From NCBI RefSeq assembly GCF_030540875.1, contig NZ_JAUOEM010000003.1, positions 682,001-746,000 on the forward strand: 64,000 nucleotides of DNA, given 5' to 3'. The notes beneath the pieces were generated by a model. It searched no databases, was not told where the DNA came from, and saw only the letters and a program-made list of their open reading frames with translations. The translations under genes were made by a program, and so were the position numbers. Shown piece after piece: positions 37,673-45,526 of the stretch. Position 1 is the stretch's first letter. Every line of letters begins with the position of its first letter. Source of the stretch: Flavivirga amylovorans (GTDB lineage Bacteria > Bacteroidota > Bacteroidia > Flavobacteriales > Flavobacteriaceae).

Positions 37673-37703
37673 TTCGTAAATTATAATTCCTTTTTTATCT
37701 TCG
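37673..37703 (+). promoter_or_regulatory. Candidate promoter of rsmE
   Basis: TTCG at 37673-37676 and TATCTTCG at 37696-37703 are separated by 19 bp. Each differs by one base from the Bacteroidota TTTG and TAnnTTTG boxes, with the expected spacing. Transcription would begin almost at the ATG (37708), which would make the mRNA leaderless or nearly so. Confidence 0.3.
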
Positions 37704-37707
37704 CTCC

Positions 37708-38415
37708 ATGCAATTATTTTATAATCCAGACATCACAGACAGTACAACGCAATTTTCTTTTCCTAAAGATGAAAGTAAGCATATTGTAAAAGTATTGCGT
37801 AAAAATGTTGGGGATGTATTACATATTACAAATGGTAAAGGATGGTTGTTTACTGCCGAAATCACCATACCGAATATTAATAAGTGCATCGCTACCATTG
37901 TTTCAAAATCACTACAACCAAAAAGAGATTACAATTTACACTTAGTTGTAGCCCCTACAAAAATGAATGATCGCTATGAATGGTTTTTGGAAAAAGCTAC
38001 TGAAATAGGTATTGATAGTATTACACCTATTGTTTGTGATCATAGTGAACGCAAAATCATTAAACCAGAACGTTTTGAGCGTATTTTACAATCGGCAATG
38101 AAACAGTCTCTAAATTGTTATTTACCAAAACTTAATGAGGCTACTACTTTTAAAAACTTTTTAAAGCAAGACTTTAATGGAGATTTGTTTATAGCGCACT
38201 GTGAAGAAACCGACAGAACATCTTTAAAAAAAGAACTAAAGCCAAAACAAGATATTACAATTTTAATTGGCCCTGAAGGCGACTTTTCTGTTAACGAAAT
38301 AGAACAAGCACTTCAAAACAATTTCGCTCCAGTAACTTTAGGAAACACTCGATTACGTACAGAAACAGCTGCCATAGTTGCTTGTCATTCGGTAGCTTTT
38401 ATTAACCAGTTATAA
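37708..38415 (+). CDS. rsmE: 16S rRNA (uracil(1498)-N(3))-methyltransferase
   Basis: SPOUT methyltransferase that modifies U1498 of 16S rRNA. The 235-residue protein has an N-terminal PUA-like domain (HIVKVLRKNVGDVLHITNGKG cut short here as an example around residues 25-45) and a C-terminal trefoil-knot domain with EKATEIGIDSITPIV, RFERILQSAMKQS, ILIGPEGDFSVNEIE and LGNTRLRTETAA, all hallmarks. Its stop overlaps the last codons of the convergent DUF1223 gene by 6 bp. Confidence 0.95.
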   Translation: MQLFYNPDITDSTTQFSFPKDESKHIVKVLRKNVGDVLHITNGKGWLFTAEITIPNINKCIATIVSKSLQPKRDYNLHLVVAPTKMNDRYEWFLEKATEIGIDSITPIVCDHSERKIIKPERFERILQSAMKQSLNCYLPKLNEATTFKNFLKQDFNGDLFIAHCEETDRTSLKKELKPKQDITILIGPEGDFSVNEIEQALQNNFAPVTLGNTRLRTETAAIVACHSVAFINQL

Positions 38416-39138
38416 TCTTAGTTGGCTACCTCCAGTAATATCTAAATTTTCAGTTTGTATTAATGCAACAATTGATAAATCATCACTTTGAGTAACTATA
38501 CTCGGAATTACAACACTTAGTTTTCCTTCTTTCGAGTTTAAACTTAAGAACACTTCTTCTACAACAATATTAGAGTTTTTCAGTGTTCTATTTTTATTTT
38601 CTCCTCTCTTAATTGAAGTGATTCGTTCATTAATGACCAAAACGACTTGTAATGTTTTTTTATTAATAGTACCTTCTATTTTATAATCTAAAGAAATAGT
38701 ATTATTATCTTTTTTAAGATTACTGAGTACCACCGTATTTGCCGATGTTTTTTCTAAATAGTCATTAAGTTTAGTGTTCATTATACCTCTATTAGAGCCA
38801 ACAAAATGTTCCTTTCCATTTACAACAATCTGTGGTGTATAGATTGAACTGCTACTAAACTTCCTGCCATATGCACGCTGTTTGCTACTAAATGCTTTCT
38901 GACTAAAAGGATCGTTCCAACCAATATAATTCCAATAATCAACATGGTATGATAAAGCAACAACCTCACTATCTGAATATTTAGTTTTAACTTCATTTAA
39001 CAAATTATCAGCTGGCGGACAACTAGAACACCCTTGAGAAGTAAATAATTCCAAAACAACAAAAGGTTTAAATGTTTCCTCTTTTTCTGGTTGAAATAAA
39101 AATGATGATATAATTATAGTTAAAAGTATCTTTTGCAT
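38410..39138 (-). CDS. DUF1223 secreted thioredoxin-like protein
   Basis: I choose the ATG at 39138 (MQKILLTIIISSFLF), which gives a signal-like N-terminus and 242 residues; a frame to 39243 would overlap the divergent gene. Motifs: VLELFTSQGCSSCPPADNLL, a CxxC-containing segment of the DUF1223 family, followed by SYHVDYWNYIGWNDPFS and YTPQIVVNGKEHFVGS. The family has a thioredoxin-like fold; a redox role in the periplasm is plausible because of the CSSC motif. Function not established. It is divergent from the DUF4159 gene with only 25-40 bp between starts. Confidence 0.8.
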   Translation of the reverse strand: MQKILLTIIISSFLFQPEKEETFKPFVVLELFTSQGCSSCPPADNLLNEVKTKYSDSEVVALSYHVDYWNYIGWNDPFSQKAFSSKQRAYGRKFSSSSIYTPQIVVNGKEHFVGSNRGIMNTKLNDYLEKTSANTVVLSNLKKDNNTISLDYKIEGTINKKTLQVVLVINERITSIKRGENKNRTLKNSNIVVEEVFLSLNSKEGKLSVVIPSIVTQSDDLSIVALIQTENLDITGGSQLRL

Positions 39139-39150
39139 AGCAATTCTTTT

Positions 39151-39158
39151 TATTTTTG
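39151..39158 (+). promoter_or_regulatory. Candidate -7 element of the DUF4159 gene
   Basis: TATTTTTG fits TAnnTTTG. A transcript starting about 7 bases later would miss the ATG at 39164 and would favour the GTG at 39179 as the real start codon of the next gene. Confidence 0.3.
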
Positions 39159-39163
39159 AATCT

Positions 39164-39835
39164 ATGATACTTAGTTGTGTGAAAATCAAAAATCTTACAA
39201 AAATTATCGTCATTAGCATTTTCTTAATGACTGGTAACTGCATGGCTCAAGATTTAGCCATTTTAAAATACAAAGGTGGCGGCGATTGGTACGGCAATCC
39301 GACAGCATTACCTAATCTGATAGCTTTTTGTAACCAAAACATAAACACTAAAATAGCTCCTAAACCGCAAACTGTTGAAGTTGGAAGTACTGATATTTTT
39401 CAATATCCTTTATTACATATGACTGGACACGGTAATGTGTTTTTTAGTGAAACCGATGCCGAAAACTTAAGAAACTACCTAATATCTGGTGGATTTCTAC
39501 ATATAGATGATAATTATGGTATGGAACCTTTTATAACCAAAGAGTTAAAAAAGGTGTTCCCTGATAAAGATTTAATAGAACTTTCTACTAGTCACAAAAT
39601 ATTTAATGCACCTTATAAATTCCCACAAGGTTTACCAAAAATTCATGAACATGATGGGAAACGTCCGCAAGCTTTTGGTATTTTTCAAGAAGATCGGTTA
39701 GTATTATTATTTACCTACGAAAGTGATTTAGGTGATGGCTGGGAAGACACAGAAGTGCATAACGATCCTGCCGACGTTAGAGAAAAAGCTCTTAAAATGG
39801 GGGCTAATATTGTTAAATATGCTTTTGAAAATTAA
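39164..39835 (+). CDS. DUF4159 secreted protein
   Basis: Up to 223 residues from the ATG at 39164; a GTG at 39179 gives MKIKNLTKIIVISIFLMTGN, a neater signal peptide ending CMAQ. The mature protein matches the DUF4159 family: LKYKGGGDWYGNPTALPNL, PLLHMTGHGNVFFS, LISGGFLHIDDNYGME and LFTYESDLGDGWED. The domain has a glutamine-amidotransferase-like fold in related proteins, but the catalytic role is unknown; in Bacteroidota it is usually a standalone periplasmic protein. A small zinc-ribbon gene follows 6 bp downstream. Confidence 0.85.
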   Translation: MILSCVKIKNLTKIIVISIFLMTGNCMAQDLAILKYKGGGDWYGNPTALPNLIAFCNQNINTKIAPKPQTVEVGSTDIFQYPLLHMTGHGNVFFSETDAENLRNYLISGGFLHIDDNYGMEPFITKELKKVFPDKDLIELSTSHKIFNAPYKFPQGLPKIHEHDGKRPQAFGIFQEDRLVLLFTYESDLGDGWEDTEVHNDPADVREKALKMGANIVKYAFEN

Positions 39836-39841
39836 ACTAAT

Positions 39842-40174
39842 ATGAAATTAAGTTATTACTGTAGTTCCTGTAAAAAAGAGAATTATTTAAAAACATCAGC
39901 ACCTGATAGATATGCTTTTTTAATAGAATATGGTAAAAATGAGATTAATGAACGCTGTAAACATTGTGGAAACCACACAAAAAAAGATATAAATAGATTA
40001 CATGCTGAACCTAATAATATAATTATAGTTGGGGGAGTTATTCTTGCTATTATTATTACAGTTTTTTTATGGGATTTTGGTTTTGTTAGTACATTAAGCG
40101 GAACTATTCCGATAGGAATCTGGGTGGATCAAAATAAAAAAACAAACTTGTTCAATAGGTCAAGAGTAAGATAA
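39842..40174 (+). CDS. Small zinc-ribbon membrane protein
   Basis: A 110-residue protein with two Cys pairs, CSSC (residues 8-11) and CKHC (residues 39-42), forming a probable zinc ribbon, then one long hydrophobic segment (NIIIVGGVILAIIITVFLW) and a second weakly hydrophobic stretch. It begins 6 bp after the DUF4159 gene and is likely cotranscribed. The last residues (RSRVR) follow after DQNKKTNLFN. No function can be given. Confidence 0.65.
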   Translation: MKLSYYCSSCKKENYLKTSAPDRYAFLIEYGKNEINERCKHCGNHTKKDINRLHAEPNNIIIVGGVILAIIITVFLWDFGFVSTLSGTIPIGIWVDQNKKTNLFNRSRVR

Positions 40175-40217
40175 TTAATTATTTATAAGGAGAAAATTTA
40201 TTCAACACTTAAAAATA

Positions 40218-40292
40218 TTTCTCGCAAAGACGCGAAGACACAAAGAAAACTGTTACTGAACACTGAGACTGATAACTGCTACTGAATACTGT
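40218..40292. repeat. Short dispersed-repeat-like sequences
   Basis: 40218-40245 reads TTTCTCGCAAAGACGCGAAG and on, a repetitive CGCAAAGACG-type sequence. 40250-40292 is made of ACTGAAcACTG/ACTGctACTGAAtACTG units. The reverse complement of the second type occurs at 37620-37646, after tsaD. A further ATTTC...GAAAT element lies at 40849-40870. Confidence 0.45.
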
Positions 40293-40303
40293 CAACTAAA
40301 AAC

Positions 40304-40804
40304 ATGCAACTAACACATTATAATACAAACTTTTCACAACGCACTTTCCCTATTACTTTGGTTTGTGATAATGTAACAAATGCGCCAAATATTGGAAGTT
40401 TGTTTAGAATTTCTGATGCTTTTGGCATTGAAAAACTCATACTTTGTGGTGACCATATTCCGCTTGGACGAAAAATGACAAAAACGTCTAGAGCTACCGA
40501 AAAATCTGTTGATTATGACATTGTTCCATCGGCTTCAGAAATGGTTGAAACTCTAAAAAGCAATAACTATCAAATCATTTCATTAGAAATTACTGACATA
40601 AGCAAATCTATTCATGAATTTAAATTTTCTACAAAAAAACCTATTGCTTTGGTTATTGGTGATGAAAACTTTGGAGTATCTGATACCATTTTAAAAATGT
40701 CTGATGCTATTATTCATGTAAATATGTTTGGGCAAAATAGCAGCATGAATGTGGTACAAGCAACCAATATTGCTTTATATGAGATAACGAAGCAATTATT
40801 ATAA
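40304..40804 (+). CDS. TrmH/SpoU-family RNA 2'-O-methyltransferase
   Basis: A 166-residue SPOUT enzyme without an N-terminal substrate-binding domain, so a minimal TrmL/TrmH-like form. Motif 1 is NVTNAPNIGSLFRISDAFGI, motif 2 is ALVIGDENFGVSD, and motif 3 is NVNMFGQNSSMNVVQATN-like (NSSMNVVQATNIALYEI), which together form the knot and SAM site. The target RNA is not known; tRNA ribose methylation is the family norm. Short dispersed repeats lie on both sides of this gene. Confidence 0.9.
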   Translation: MQLTHYNTNFSQRTFPITLVCDNVTNAPNIGSLFRISDAFGIEKLILCGDHIPLGRKMTKTSRATEKSVDYDIVPSASEMVETLKSNNYQIISLEITDISKSIHEFKFSTKKPIALVIGDENFGVSDTILKMSDAIIHVNMFGQNSSMNVVQATNIALYEITKQLL

Positions 40805-40900
40805 ATCATATTAGATATAAAGCAGTGACTAAATAAAATTAATATGCGATTTCTCCCTTTGGTTCGAAATGACTAGATTTACTATTCTAAATTAATATAA

Positions 40901-41989
40901 TTGAATTCTAATACAATATCAAATGGTATTTTAAAAGCTTTAGCTATTATTTTAGGTATTGCTTTGGTACTATACTTTTTATATCAAATACAATCGGTTA
41001 TTGGTTATGTGGCAATAGCTGCGGTTATTTCATTAATAGGAAGACCAATCGTTCTGTTTTTAGAACATCGATTAAAATTCAGAAATACCATTGCTGTAAT
41101 AGTATCTATGGTGATACTTTTAGGGTTGTTTTTAGGCTTAGTTGGTTTATTTATTCCTCTAGTTATAAAACAAGGACAGAATTTATCGCTATTAAACATT
41201 GATGAATTACAGGTTAATATTGAAAATTTATATGCAGAAATCATCACTTATTTCGATTTGCATCAAATAGATTTAGAGCAATCCTTTAAGGAGTCTAATC
41301 TTTTATCTAAAATAGATTATTCATTGATTCCAGACTTTTTAAACTCGGTAGTTAGTGGCTTGGGTAGCTTTAGTATTGGCTTATTTTCTGTACTTTTTAT
41401 TTCCTTTTTCTTTTTAAAAGATAGCCGATTATTTGAAAATGGTCTCCTAACGTTTATACCAGACAATAAAGAATCGCGTTGGAAAAGTTCATCAACAAAA
41501 ATTAAAGATTTACTTTCCAGATATTTTGTCGGACTCATTTTCCAAATATTGATTCTATTTATTATCTACACAATCGGGCTACTTATAATTGGTGTTGAAA
41601 ATGCTATTGTTATCGCATTTCTTTGCGCTTTATTAAACCTTATACCTTATGTAGGACCATTAGTTGGAGCTTTATTAATGATAACATTAACTATGACAAG
41701 TAATCTTGGAGAGAGTTTTAGTGACGTTATTTTACCTAAAACATTCTGGGTATTTATTGTATTTGCTATTGGTCAGTTGGTTGATAATTTTGGTAGCCAG
41801 CCTATTATATTTTCAAAAAGCGTAAAATCACATCCCTTAGAAATATTTTTAGTGATTTTAATTACTGGTATATTATTCGGTGTTATTGGATTAATTATCG
41901 CTGTTCCAGCATATACCGCTATAAAAGTAATTTTAAAGGAGTTTTTATCTGAAAACAAGATTGTAAAAAAACTCACTAAGAATTTATAA
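40901..41989 (+). CDS. AI-2E family transporter
   Basis: A 362-residue inner-membrane protein with about eight helices, starting from a TTG at 40901 (MNSNTISNGILKALAIILGI). The family signature region is intact: a large soluble loop at about 95-150, then LFSVLFISFFFLKDSR, and the C-terminal LLNLIPYVGPLVGALLMITL followed by HPLEIFLVILITGILFGVIG. Members export small molecules or act as sodium/proton antiporters; the substrate here is unknown. The next gene starts 10 bp downstream, so both are probably cotranscribed. Confidence 0.88.
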   Translation: MNSNTISNGILKALAIILGIALVLYFLYQIQSVIGYVAIAAVISLIGRPIVLFLEHRLKFRNTIAVIVSMVILLGLFLGLVGLFIPLVIKQGQNLSLLNIDELQVNIENLYAEIITYFDLHQIDLEQSFKESNLLSKIDYSLIPDFLNSVVSGLGSFSIGLFSVLFISFFFLKDSRLFENGLLTFIPDNKESRWKSSSTKIKDLLSRYFVGLIFQILILFIIYTIGLLIIGVENAIVIAFLCALLNLIPYVGPLVGALLMITLTMTSNLGESFSDVILPKTFWVFIVFAIGQLVDNFGSQPIIFSKSVKSHPLEIFLVILITGILFGVIGLIIAVPAYTAIKVILKEFLSENKIVKKLTKNL

Positions 41990-41999
41990 TACGTTTTAT

Positions 42000-43181
42000 T
42001 TGAACACCTCTATTTTAAATACTGAAATACAAGCATTTATAACTACTCATTTAAATTCTGACATCACCTCATTACTACTCAAAGGCACTTCTTTTCCTCA
42101 AGTTAAAACTAATGATATTATAGAACAAATAGAGGCTAAAAAACGCTGCGAAAAGAAGTTACTAACCTGGTTTAAATGTAACAACATATATTATCCAAAT
42201 AAATTAAACATTGAGCAGACATCTTCCGAAATAACAGCTCAATATAAAGCTGGATTAATTGATGGTGAATCCATCATAGATTTAACAGGTGGCTTTGGAA
42301 TAGATTGCTATTATTTTTCAAACGTATTTAAAACAGTAATGCATTGCGAAATCAATAAAAGCTTATCAGACATAGTTACTCATAATTACAAACAATTAGG
42401 CGTAGATACTATTGAAACCAAAAACGTAGATGGTATTAGCTATTTAAAAACCTCAAATAAACAGTTTAATTGGGTTTATATTGATCCTTCCAGAAGACAT
42501 GATAGTAAGGGCAAAGTCTTCTTTCTAAACGATTGTCTTCCTAATGTTCCAGAACATATCGATTTGTTATTTAATCATACAAAAAATATCATGATTAAAA
42601 CATCACCTTTATTGGATTTATCAATTGGTATCAATGAATTAAAGCATGTAAAAACAATTCATATTGTTGCTGTAAATAATGAAGTGAAAGAGCTCCTCTG
42701 GGTTTTAGAAAATGGTTTTGAAGGTGCTATAAATATAAATACAGTAAATATTAAAAAGGAGGCAAAAGAATCCTTTAATTTCTCAATAAAAACTGAAAAA
42801 GCTTCAGAATCAAAATACAGTCAACCACTCACCTATTTATACGAACCCAATAGTGCTATTTTAAAGGCTGGTGCTTTTCATACTATAAGTAATCAACTAA
42901 ACGTTTATAAACTTCATAAACATTCACATTTGTATACTAGTAATTCCTTAATTGATTTTCCTGGCAGAGCTTTTAAGATAGAAAGCATAATGGCTTACAA
43001 TAAAAAGGCGTTAAGAAAGCATGGAATTTCTAAAGCAAATATTACAACGCGTAATTTCCCTGAAACAGTTCAACAGATTCGGAAAAAATTCAATATTAAA
43101 GATGGTGGTAATATCTACTTGTTTTTTACTACTGACAAGGATGACAACAGAATTGTAATCGTTTCATATAAAACAGATTAA
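42000..43181 (+). CDS. Class I SAM-dependent methyltransferase with THUMP-like C-terminal domain
   Basis: A 393-residue protein starting at a TTG (42000). Residues 1-90 are helical. The SAM-binding motif is IIDLTGGFGIDCYYFS near 92-107, with the acidic end of strand 2 in MHCEIN. The catalytic motif is WVYIDPSRRHDSKGKVF near 157-173, where DPSRR replaces the usual NPPY. The C-terminal part ends in a small alpha/beta THUMP-like domain (FPETVQQIRKKFNIKDGGNI and FFTTDKDDNRIVIV). Such proteins are conserved in Bacteroidota and probably methylate RNA; the target is not known. Confidence 0.85.
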   Translation: MNTSILNTEIQAFITTHLNSDITSLLLKGTSFPQVKTNDIIEQIEAKKRCEKKLLTWFKCNNIYYPNKLNIEQTSSEITAQYKAGLIDGESIIDLTGGFGIDCYYFSNVFKTVMHCEINKSLSDIVTHNYKQLGVDTIETKNVDGISYLKTSNKQFNWVYIDPSRRHDSKGKVFFLNDCLPNVPEHIDLLFNHTKNIMIKTSPLLDLSIGINELKHVKTIHIVAVNNEVKELLWVLENGFEGAININTVNIKKEAKESFNFSIKTEKASESKYSQPLTYLYEPNSAILKAGAFHTISNQLNVYKLHKHSHLYTSNSLIDFPGRAFKIESIMAYNKKALRKHGISKANITTRNFPETVQQIRKKFNIKDGGNIYLFFTTDKDDNRIVIVSYKTD

Positions 43182-43229
43182 ATAAAAACACTCAATATCT
43201 TTGTATTTAGATGTTTATTATAGAACTAA

Positions 43230-45344
43230 CTATTCAAGACATTTTAATTTATCAATAAAAAACTCTTTATAATCTATATCTGTAATATTATGGGAACCTT
43301 CTGTACCCTTTAATAATATTGATTTAATTGGATATTTTTTTAAATGTATAATTTGAGAATTAGAAAGGTTCCCTTTAAATAAAAACGCTCCGCATTCCAT
43401 GTTCCAGGTATGATAAAACGTTATCGTTTGATTATTTTCAAGTTTAACTCTTACTGACGAACGATTTTTAGAGAAATAACTAACACACCCTAAATCTATT
43501 TTAGAGTTAAAAAAGATACTTACTTGTCTCCCATATTTGTATAATTCTATGGTTAAATCATCACTTATTGAATATGGATCTGTTCTTATATGCATTTTTT
43601 TATAAAATTCATCATACATATTTATAGTATAATGACATATATTTCTATATTTTTCTCTTTCTGAATCTGTAGTATTATTTATTTCTTCTGTTGCCTGTTC
43701 TTCCTGAGGCTTAGCTTCATACTTAGCTTTAATAATTGAATCCTGGATTCTTACTTTTTCTCTTAATTCCGCTTCTCGCTTTCTAGCTTGTACTAATAAC
43801 GCTTGCTGTTGTTTAGCATCATCTTTTGCTTTGATAATAGAATCCCGAACCCTTATTTCTTCCATTAATTCAGCTTCCCGTTTTCTGGCTTGTGCCAATA
43901 ACTCTTGTTGGTGTTTGGCTTCTTCCTTAGCTTTATTAATGGAATCCTGAACACGCTGCTTTTCTTTTAATTCAGCTTCTCGCTTTCTAGCTTGTGCCAA
44001 TAACTCTTGTTGGCGCTTGGCCTCTTCTTTGGCTTTATTAATGGAATCCTGAACGCGTTGCTTTTCTTTTAATTCAGCTTCTCGCTTTCTGGCTTGTGCC
44101 AATAACTCTTGTTGGCGCTTGGCTTCTTCCTTAACTTTATTAATGGAATCTTGAACGCGCTGCTTTTCTTTTAATTCGGCTTCTCGTTTTCTGGCTTGTA
44201 CCAATAACTCTTGTTGGCGTTTGGCTTCTGCTTTTGCATTATTAATGGAATCTTGAATTCGCTGCTTTTCTTTTAATTCGGCTTCACGCTTTCTGGCTTG
44301 TGCTAATAACTCTTGTTGGTGTTTAGCTTCCTCCTTTGCTTTATTAATGGAATCCTGAACGCGTTGCTTTTCTTTTAACTCAGCTTCTAGCTTTCTGGCT
44401 TGTGCCAATAATTCTTCTTGTCGTTTAGCTTCTTCTTTGGCTTTATTAATGGAATCTTGAACGCGTTGCTTTTCTTTTAACTCAGCTTCTCGCTTTCTGG
44501 CTTGTACCAATAACTCTTGTTGGCGTTTGGCTTCTGCTTTTGCATTATTAATGGAGTCTTGAACGCGTTGCTTTTCTTTTAACTCAGCTTCTCGTTTTCT
44601 GGCTTGTGCCAATAATTCTTGTTGGCGTTTGGCTTCCTCCTTGGCTTTATTAATGGAATCCTGAACGCGCTGTTTTTCTTTTAATTCGGCTTCCCGTTTT
44701 CTAGCTTGTGACAATAACTCTTGTTGGCGCTTAGCTTCTGCTTTTGCCTTATTAATGGAGTCTTGAACTCGTAGTTTTTCTTTTAATTCAGCTTCACGTT
44801 TTCTTGCTTCTGCTAATAACTCTTGTTGGCGTTTAGCTTCTTCCTTAGTTTTATTAATAGAATCCTGAACGCGCTGTTTTTCTTTTAACTCAGCTTCACG
44901 TTTTCTTGCTTCTGCTAATAACTCTTGTTGGCGTTTGGCTTCTGCTTTTGCCTTTATAATAGAATCTTGTTTCTTCCTTTCTATTTCTTCCTTATTAACT
45001 ATAGCTTGTATTTTTTTCTTTCTATTTGCTTCTTCCTCAATGGCTTTATTCAATTCTTTTTGCTCATTAGCATAATATAAATCCATCATTTCTTCATTAA
45101 CCTCTAAAAAATCAGAATTTACAAAACCTACCCATTCTTTATACCTTATTTTATAGATGTCCTTACCTAAATACTCAGTAACTATACATGATTCTCCCTC
45201 TTTAAATTGAGCTAGAGGCTGTGTAAACTCATTAAGTTTCTTATACATACTACCATCCTCAAAAAAAGTTGTAGAAATAGATACTTCTTGCGAAAAAGCA
45301 TTACTTGATAATACAAGGCAAATAAGTAGAGAGAAAAATTTCAT
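43230..45344 (-). CDS. Secreted coiled-coil repeat protein with N-terminal SH3-like domain
   Basis: A 704-residue protein. Signal peptide MKFFSLLICLVLSSNAFS; residues about 20-85 resemble an SH3-like fold (YKIRYKEWVGFVNSDFLEV); residues 86-130 are acidic helix. Residues 131-538 are twelve repeats of exactly 34 residues (102 bp, 43731-44954), each close to KRQQELLAQARKREAELKEK followed by QRVQDSINKAKEEA, predicting a continuous coiled coil over 50 nm. A partial thirteenth repeat is degraded. The C-terminal 150 residues (NICHYTINMYDEFYKKMHIR onward) form a globular beta-rich domain with several Cys. I do not recognise the C-terminal family. The gene is convergent with the methyltransferase gene. 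Confidence 0.85.
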   Translation of the reverse strand: MKFFSLLICLVLSSNAFSQEVSISTTFFEDGSMYKKLNEFTQPLAQFKEGESCIVTEYLGKDIYKIRYKEWVGFVNSDFLEVNEEMMDLYYANEQKELNKAIEEEANRKKKIQAIVNKEEIERKKQDSIIKAKAEAKRQQELLAEARKREAELKEKQRVQDSINKTKEEAKRQQELLAEARKREAELKEKLRVQDSINKAKAEAKRQQELLSQARKREAELKEKQRVQDSINKAKEEAKRQQELLAQARKREAELKEKQRVQDSINNAKAEAKRQQELLVQARKREAELKEKQRVQDSINKAKEEAKRQEELLAQARKLEAELKEKQRVQDSINKAKEEAKHQQELLAQARKREAELKEKQRIQDSINNAKAEAKRQQELLVQARKREAELKEKQRVQDSINKVKEEAKRQQELLAQARKREAELKEKQRVQDSINKAKEEAKRQQELLAQARKREAELKEKQRVQDSINKAKEEAKHQQELLAQARKREAELMEEIRVRDSIIKAKDDAKQQQALLVQARKREAELREKVRIQDSIIKAKYEAKPQEEQATEEINNTTDSEREKYRNICHYTINMYDEFYKKMHIRTDPYSISDDLTIELYKYGRQVSIFFNSKIDLGCVSYFSKNRSSVRVKLENNQTITFYHTWNMECGAFLFKGNLSNSQIIHLKKYPIKSILLKGTEGSHNITDIDYKEFFIDKLKCLE
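43731..44954. repeat. Twelve tandem 102-bp coding repeats
   Basis: The coding repeats keep a strict 102-bp period without frameshift. By protein sequence, repeats 4-6 and 7-9 match as three-unit blocks (both contain a middle NAKAEAK...LLVQ unit), suggesting a 306-bp duplication. End repeats 11 and 12 are more diverged. Copy number is likely to vary between strains. Confidence 0.9.
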
Positions 45345-45526
45345 ATGGTCGATTGTAGAACATGTAAATATAATAACCTCCTATACTAATAACTAAGAAA
45401 TACGACCTAATTAAAAAAAAGTCGAGGTTCAGTCATTTTTAACTGTTTTTACGTCTGATATGAATAATAAAGTCTATTTTAAAATGAGAAGAAATCCTTT
45501 GAGAGGATCGTTAAGTGTAACTATGA

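Noticed and set aside
43196-43203. TATCTTTG, a perfect -7 consensus on the plus strand
   Set aside because: No plus-strand gene follows for more than 10 kb and no TTTG box is at the right distance.
43731-44954. Regular repeats that might suggest a CRISPR-like array
   Set aside because: Units are 102 bp, contiguous with no spacers, and in frame within one coding region.
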